The translations under genes and the position numbers were made by a program. Source: Hypomyces perniciosus (Eukaryota; Ascomycota; Sordariomycetes; Hypocreales; Hypocreaceae). From it: a stretch of 64,000 bases of DNA. This document shows, one piece after another, positions 58,267 through 64,000 of the stretch. Where the stretch lies: positions 1,984,001-2,048,000 of the forward strand of contig SPDT01000001.1 in the NCBI GenBank assembly GCA_008477525.1. The letters run 5' to 3'. The notes beneath the pieces were generated by a model, which made no database searches, had not been told where the DNA came from, and worked only from the letters and a program-made list of their open reading frames with translations. Position 1 is the first letter of the stretch. Every line of letters starts with the position of its first letter.

Positions 58267-59314
58267 CGAAGCGAGGGAGGATGTGTGATATTATTAGGAA
58301 AAGTATATGACTAAATACGTGATGACAATAGAAATATCCATTAACTCGAATCTGACGTTGCTGAGGTCTAAAGGGTGAATACTGTGAGAAGCCATTAATG
58401 TGCCTAGGTTCGGACTTGTCTCTGATTATCTTTCCATGGTTATGCCTCGTCTTGGAGACAGACAGAAGGGAAATACACTCATCTTCAGAATAATCCTTAT
58501 GGTGAGGAACTTCGGAAGCTGTTTCGTATGAAACCTTCTGGGAGGATGCTCAAATCGCAGTGAGGATGTGGGCGTCTCTCAAATGATCCCGTTATGTTAC
58601 TCGGACTAACAACTGTGCAGATGTAGGAATCGCTGATGCAATGGTCGACGTTTGGGGGAAAGAGAAAAACTAGATGTAGTTTAGAGCGGAAGATGAAGGA
58701 AACAATATCAAGTTATAGTTGTGAAAGAAAACTAGAGTTGAGAGGCTGATATGCACGCTGGAGGTCAAATCATTTGACCCGGCTTATTCTACCTAGTTGG
58801 TTGTCAGGATAGAAAGCTGTCCAATTTCAGTCCATTATGTTACAAGGCGGGTTTTCTCTTCTGTGTACTTGGGCATCATGACTGATCCAGAGTAGGGGCA
58901 ATATAACTATGCTTTCTCACCGGGCAGTGCCGGAGGTCTTCGATTGATGTCATTGCAATCTCAAATTGGTCAATGAGAAGCGAGGTCTTCAGGGGAAGGC
59001 ATTACTAGGTCGGACAGAACATTATGAAACAAATACTATCTAAATCTCGTTACCATAGAAAACCTCCATTCCTATCGATTGCTGTCATTGCCATGTCAAG
59101 ATTCCTAGGATACATCCTCTGCGTAAGATATATGCTTATCACCGGCCTCTGATGCCACCCACTAGGATTTCCTTGTTTGAGCTTTCTCGCCCTGGGGATC
59201 GAAAAAGCTATACTAGATGGTTCTTGGTCACCTCAACTTTGCAGTGCCTTCCATTGTCGTAGTCCACCTGTAGCTCGCCGCTATCGTCCTCTTCATGCTG
59301 GAGTTGCTCCTGGT
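58267..59314. other. Convergent intergenic spacer
   Basis: About 1 kb between the Spo7-like gene and the glycosyltransferase, both pointing inward. No gene seen; only short frames. Confidence 0.65.
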
Positions 59315-60908
59315 TTAAAGTGGCTGTTTCTTGGGGTCCAGCCTCAATTTAGAGCCCGTATTTTCCCATATCAGTACTATCACAGAGTCAATGTTGTCAG
59401 GACCTGGTTCACCATTGGCTTTCTTTATATATGCCTGCCAAACTGTTCCATTATCGCTCATGACCGAGTCCACAAACTGCCACACCTGTTTATTCTCCGT
59501 CCACGTCAGCGCCGTTCTGTCGATTCCCGCATCGTCAATGACAATCTGGCTAGCCACTGATGGTCGTTCATGTTCTTCATCTTCTTGTGAGGATCCTTCA
59601 TGTCCGTGAACGTACTTCAGTTCATCAGTGTGTTGGGTGATCGAAATGCCATTGACGAGAACCCAGTTGTTGTTAAAGAGATATCGCTGCATGAAGCACA
59701 CGTTTCCGCAGACGTTTGTGACCAGGTGTGCCATATTGACGTCTATACCATGACGTTCAAGAGGTCGGTGCAGCAGCAAAGGCCGAACCCCTGTTTCGTA
59801 AGCATCTATGTTGGGGTTGAAGTTCTCGTCGTCGGGGTTATAAAACCCCGGAAGGATGAACATGTTGAGACCCGTGTTTCGCGTCAAGCACTCCTGAAGA
59901 AGGATATCCCATCGTTGAGCATGGAATCGCTCCGGCGACTTCGGCAAGTCAAAACACGAAAGCTGTGACAACATGCCCAATGCCGGTCGGCTGAGAAAGA
60001 CAGCTCCGCCACCGTAAGTGGTCATGGTGCTACCATCTTCCATCATTTCCCAGTCATCTCGCTCGCTGGGGATGCCTATATAGAGTTGGCCAATGGGTTT
60101 GTAGGGGGCCAGCCGCCGTTGCAGATATGCCATATCCGGGAAGAAGACGTCGTCCTCTACAAGCGCAAACCATTGCTTCATCTCGCCTCCACTACTGGCA
60201 ATGACGGCGCCAAGCGACTTCATAACTCCCACAAGCTCGTGATACCGTCTCGTAGTCGACATTGGCTCCGCAGTGGCCGTGACCTGAGCGTTGACGCCGC
60301 TGGCCTGGAGAAGTTGTTCCACTTCCTTGACCTGCGCACTTTTGGCCTGATCAAGCATAATGACCAAACTGGCGCCGTTGTTTTTTTTTATTTCCTTTGG
60401 TAAGCCATCGTGTCCAGCTCTTCAGCAGTGCACTGTCCCGATCCATAATCCGAGCATATGTCGTCGTGATCCCAAAGACAAACTCTGATGGACTCGGCCG
60501 CTCAGAGACGAGGTCTCTAGGAATAGTCAGGTCCATCCTGTTCTTGACTTTGAGATCGGATGGGTCAGGTTGCTCAGTGAAAACAACTTTCCTGCCACGC
60601 GACCCGAATGAGACGCGAACATCGTTGACAGCGCTCCAATCTTCGGCCTTGCGCGAATGCCGGATCCGCCATGCCAACCACTCCGTCTCGTTGGTGAGCT
60701 GAAATTCATGACTTAACCTCGCAAAGTACTGTTCCTCTGGCGATAGGCCTTGCCCCAGAGACACGGCCGCATCAATCGGTAGCTCATCGTAATAGGGGGT
60801 TTGGCCAATATTTCTGTTCCTGGTGTAAATAAGAACAAGCGTAATTGCTATAAGAAAACAAATCAATTTGAAACGGAGGCTTGGCAGGCCTTTTGTGAGC
60901 ACTAACAT
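59315..60908 (-). CDS. Type II membrane glycosyltransferase (fringe/GT31-like), frame-disrupted at an A9 run
   Basis: The start MLVLTKGLPSLRFK is followed by a signal anchor (LICFLIAITLVLIYT, about 14-30) and a short lumenal stem. The catalytic part includes VFGITTTYARI, then ESTTRRYHELVG-like blocks, the metal-binding EDDVFF, and YGGGAVFLSRPAL with W-D-ILLQECLTRN and a C-terminal domain. This fits fungal fringe-type glycosyltransferases, but donor and acceptor are unknown. The 5' part (60908 to about 60390) and the 3' part (about 60367 to 59315) are in different frames; the change happens at a nine-A run (60381-60389), where one A fewer would make a single protein of about 525 aa. No GT-AG intron fits. 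This is a natural frameshift, slippage or a sequencing error in the homopolymer. Both halves look intact. Confidence 0.7.
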
Positions 60909-61691
60909 ATTGGGCGATCAGAAAACAGACAACATGGCGTTGTTCATCAGCGAGCCAGCATGCTAACGAACTGAGAATTGACATGCCATGTTGAATGAGG
61001 AAGGACAGGAATGATGAGTATGGTGTCCCCCAAGTTAAAAGGTGCTAGGCGCGGTAATGAGTAATGACGCTCATGACAGGAACAGGGATAAATGACAGCT
61101 GTGGGTTATTGGGACTTTGGCGCCGTTAGAACCGGGGTTTTAACAGAAAGGATCGACGCCATTCACACCCCTAGCGGGCTATCTGAGGCTACAAGTATAT
61201 TACATTTGTGCCCGGGGAAGATGACGATCATCCGTAAGTGACAGGATGTGACGCGAGGTGATGAGGTAAGATGGTTAATCAGCACACTTGTCAGCGCGTA
61301 AGCCTGGTAGTACCATTGAGATGGCCAATCAATCATTAATTAAACTCGCCAAAATTTCTCTCTACATGTGTGTACTCGTAGAGTTCAGCCTTTGAGAAGC
61401 GAGTCCGAGCCCGTGAAAAGTGCCCAGTTGTCCACACGTGTAGATGCATAAGTCCTTCCAACTTGCTCTTCATCCTTGTGACAGGCTAGTTAGAACGGTA
61501 GTCGAAGGATAATCTGACTTGTGATAATAATCATTTTTGCGCTAGGACTCTCTGTCCCGCTAGTCTAAGAACATGGCCAACAAACTTGATTAGCGAAAAC
61601 AATAGTGATGCGTAGCTGCGTTAATCCCTGGACAACTATTTGACGATGGCTGTAACAGCCATACGAGTAGTAGTAGTATCCTCTTGCCGGG
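60909..61691. other. Intergenic spacer
   Basis: Upstream of the glycosyltransferase and downstream of the SLATT gene. Only short frames; no feature seen. Confidence 0.65.
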
Positions 61692-62525
61692 TTACTTTCC
61701 ATCACCCGGAGTTCCGGCACCATCTCCACCAAACGGTAGGGCTGGAGCCTTTGGAGCCGATTGAGAACCTAGCTGAATCATGGGGCTTTTCCTTTGAGCC
61801 GCCTGTTGGGCTATTTGAGAGGTGTAGTTGGCGGGCAGATTGGCAAAGACGGTCGCTTTCGCGCCTTGATAGAGGTCAAAACATTCGGCAAGGATCTGAT
61901 CGGTAGCTTGGTCTGCTGGGGCAATACCCGAGTCAAGCAGCTCCTTGATGTGGTCCTCCAGTGCCTCGAACTCGGCCTTGTCATATCGATATCGGTCAGG
62001 CAGGCCGCTGTTCTGCAAGAAGGCAAGAAGACCAGCGATGACAGTGTTTGCAGCCCCGAGGATAGTGATGGGCGTGCCGTCGTTCGCAGACATGGATCCG
62101 AGAGCTGTCAACGCGGCTCCGATGAAGAGTTGTAGTATCATAAGGATCCATCGGACACTGCTGGAAATGTGGTAGAGGAGAAAGAACTTGGTACGCTGGG
62201 TCACGGCATCCTTGTACAGACCGCGAGGCAGGCCCCTGGGCGGCCACCACCAACTGGATGGATGGATTGGTGTCTGATCTTCGCGATCTCGAATACCACC
62301 TAACCCATGGGCAACAACTCCCCACTCAGCAGGTGACAGAAACCGATGACGAGGAGTCCTATGGCCCGGTTCCGGCTTGGGATATTTCGGACCTGGTGTT
62401 GGAGTGGGAGCTGGATGCTCTTCCTTGGGATCAGCGGGCAGCGTGCCAGGATTCTTGCTCTCAACTGGGATCGGTGGAAGCATTGGAGCTTCTTCTGCCG
62501 GACCGACCTTGGACTGTTTGGACAT
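61692..62525 (-). CDS. Fungal SLATT-domain membrane protein
   Basis: Single-exon 277-aa protein. Residues 1-60 are Pro-rich and disordered. From about 62 to 225 it follows the fungal SLATT pattern (SMODS and SLOG-associating two-helix domain): a short amphipathic approach (KDAVTQRTKFFLLYHISSS), two close membrane helices (about 126-143, WILMILQLFIGAALTALG; 153-171, ITILGAANTVIAGLLAFLQ), then the conserved helix PDRYRYDKAEFEALEDHIKE and a long C-terminal helix. In bacteria SLATT proteins act as membrane effectors beside nucleotide-sensing conflict systems; fungal versions usually stand alone and have no known role. No SLOG or cyclase gene is nearby. The C-terminal tail is Gly/Pro-rich. Confidence 0.8.
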   Translation of the reverse strand: MSKQSKVGPAEEAPMLPPIPVESKNPGTLPADPKEEHPAPTPTPGPKYPKPEPGHRTPRHRFLSPAEWGVVAHGLGGIRDREDQTPIHPSSWWWPPRGLPRGLYKDAVTQRTKFFLLYHISSSVRWILMILQLFIGAALTALGSMSANDGTPITILGAANTVIAGLLAFLQNSGLPDRYRYDKAEFEALEDHIKELLDSGIAPADQATDQILAECFDLYQGAKATVFANLPANYTSQIAQQAAQRKSPMIQLGSQSAPKAPALPFGGDGAGTPGDGK

Positions 62526-63367
62526 GACTGACTACCGAGCTGGGTTCAACTGTGGTTGTGTCACGATCTTGATAGTGTCTGCACAAAAGGCCAGGAAGGA
62601 TTGATGCCTCTGGAGTGAAGAGAGGAGTGCTTTGTTTGTACACGGTGGACTGTGAGCTCACCAAGAGAAGATGAAGGAAGAGAAGGAAGACGACAAGCCT
62701 CGAGATCAGTGGGAGTTGTAGAAGAAGCCATACTGAGGATGCAGGTCCTATGGGTTGCCAATGGCGAGAGGGAATCATTTTGTCCTACTGTATTCCTCCT
62801 TGTTAATGGGAACGCTCTTGCTCTGCATGACAACATGCAGGTGCCTTGTAGACAAGCAGGTAACAATAAAATAGATATCTCGATAAATTAATAGAGTGTT
62901 CCAAACTTTTGCTATTGTATTATAGCATTATAAAAGAACTGCTAGACACGAGTCATCTGAAATTAGAAGCTATCAGTGGAAAGAATAGTGCGATGTCGCA
63001 AACACTGGCAGAGCATACGTCATTGAGCGACACGGCTCCAAGTGGACGAAGTCATAGCGCGAAGCAGCGATGGAGATGCTCCCAGGAAGCTGTTTATCCT
63101 GCAGGAGTCGCGCAATTGATTATTAGACGGCGGACGAAAGTCACAATGTTTGATCCGTGGTCCTAAATATGAAGGCATTAATCACCAAATGTTAGTGAGG
63201 AAGCTGTTCCATGGAGATTCTCACCGCCTTCTAAATGCTGGCAGAAAGTCGAAAAATTGTGGATTGAGGCACCGCGAGCTTTGGAACTTTTCTCGAACAT
63301 GCCACCACCACCACCACCACCAGCTTTGGGTGTATTGTCCTGGGGGCGAATTCTCCATTGATCTTGC
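62526..63367. other. Divergent intergenic region of SLATT and TRM1
   Basis: About 840 nt between divergent starts. A CCA repeat (ACCACC units) lies at 63303-63320 just upstream of TRM1. Short frames only. Confidence 0.6.
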
Positions 63368-64000
63368 ATGTTTCGCTGTGCTGCTAAATTGCAGCCATTG
63401 TTTCGCGCAGGAGCATTAAAGCACGCTGGACCTCGCACTTCCGCTCTCTTGAAGGCCATCCAATTTGCGACACCACCACTTCCCACCGAACGTTGCTACT
63501 CCTCAACCGCCCCGATGGCTGGCAACGCAGAGGCAATCGACACCATTGAACGAAATGGAAAGCAGTTCCGGTTCGTAAAGGAGGGCAAGGCAACCATCTT
63601 AGTGCCTCAGGGCGCTAAGATTGGAGAGGATCGTGGGGAGGTTCAACAGGTGTTTTACAACCCCATTCAACAGTACAATCGAGATCTTTCGGTCCTAGCG
63701 ATCAAGACATACGGAGAGGAGGCGCTGGAAAGGAGAAAAGAGAAGCTCCAGGCAAGATCAAACAAGCAAGGCAAAAAGCGGAAGCGGGATAACCAAGACG
63801 ATGGTGGTCTTCCCGCTGAGTCAGGGTCGAAAGAGCCCGAGGCTCAGGGCGAGGAGGCTGCAAAGCCCGAAGACCAGAAACCACATAAGTCTCCATTCAA
63901 GATATTAGACGCGCTGTCGGCATCTGGACTTAGAGCCTTGCGATACGCTCACGAAATTCCGTTTGTCACGTCTGTGAAAGCCAACGACCTCTCGCAATCT
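63368..64000 (+). CDS. TRM1: tRNA (guanine26-N2)-dimethyltransferase Trm1, 5' part, with two in-frame starts
   Basis: The first 211 codons of TRM1 are present; the gene runs off the right edge. The second ATG at 63515 starts MAGNAEAIDTIERNGKQF, a normal cytosolic/nuclear Trm1 start. An upstream in-frame ATG at 63368 adds 49 residues (MFRCAAKLQPLFRAGALKHA to RCYSSTAP) that are Arg/Ala/Leu-rich with no acidic residue until near the end, a classic mitochondrial presequence. Yeast Trm1 serves both mitochondria and nucleus from one gene through two starts, and this looks the same. The body shows VFYNPIQQYNRDLSVLAI and the methyltransferase motif I LDALSASGLRALRYAHE (S-adenosylmethionine binding). 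A Lys/Arg- and Glu-rich insert (about residues 120-180 of the long form) probably contains the nuclear signal KKRKRD. The enzyme dimethylates G26 of many tRNAs. Confidence 0.93.
   Translation, partial: MFRCAAKLQPLFRAGALKHAGPRTSALLKAIQFATPPLPTERCYSSTAPMAGNAEAIDTIERNGKQFRFVKEGKATILVPQGAKIGEDRGEVQQVFYNPIQQYNRDLSVLAIKTYGEEALERRKEKLQARSNKQGKKRKRDNQDDGGLPAESGSKEPEAQGEEAAKPEDQKPHKSPFKILDALSASGLRALRYAHEIPFVTSVKANDLSQS

Overview
The window is nuclear DNA of a filamentous ascomycete. Most protein genes are split by short GT-AG introns of about 50-90 nt with fungal branch sites such as CTAAC, one intron-containing tRNA is present, and the gene set is typical of Pezizomycotina: an AreB-type GATA factor, a Cho2 methyltransferase, a fungal SLATT protein, an RBR ligase and a CSC1-type channel. 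Protein wording and the small 52-residue Cys protein point to Sordariomycetes, probably Hypocreales; that placement is inference.

Layout. 1-9600 is a gene-poor, simple-repeat-rich stretch whose only supported gene is a 52-aa Cys/His microprotein (7082-7240). 9595-10730 is a MOSC protein. 10730-16800 is a decayed segment holding an ABCC transporter relic and a doubtful Cys-rich frame. 16809-25915 holds a GNAT membrane protein, a divergent histone H4 variant with a C-terminal tail (minus), an areB-type GATA factor with a GATA-site-packed intron (minus), Svf1 (plus) and a mitochondrial K+/H+ exchange-related protein (minus). 26846-27380 is a kinase-like relic, followed by tRNA-Ala(AGC) with an intron. 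28854-46080 is almost all minus strand: a ROG1-like lipase, an RBR E3 ligase, a secreted lactonase-like propeller protein, Cho2 and eIF3g. 46763-53992 is plus: a CYSTM protein, a CSC1/OSCA channel and a DUF427 protein. 54287-64000 holds a Cld1/ABHD5-like mitochondrial hydrolase (minus), a Spo7-like protein (plus), a glycosyltransferase with a frameshift at an A9 run (minus), a SLATT protein (minus) and the 5' part of Trm1 (plus, runs off the right edge).

There is no obvious biosynthetic or mobile cluster. Several genes share a lipid and membrane theme (Svf1, ROG1-like lipase, Cho2, Cld1-like hydrolase, Spo7-like), but they are interspersed with unrelated genes, so this may be chance. The most interesting items are the conserved-looking 52-aa Cys protein, the H4 variant, the GATAA cluster inside the GATA-factor gene, the two-start Trm1, and the ABCC relic. 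Exon structures were derived by hand from splice signals and reading phase; no alignment or transcript data were available.
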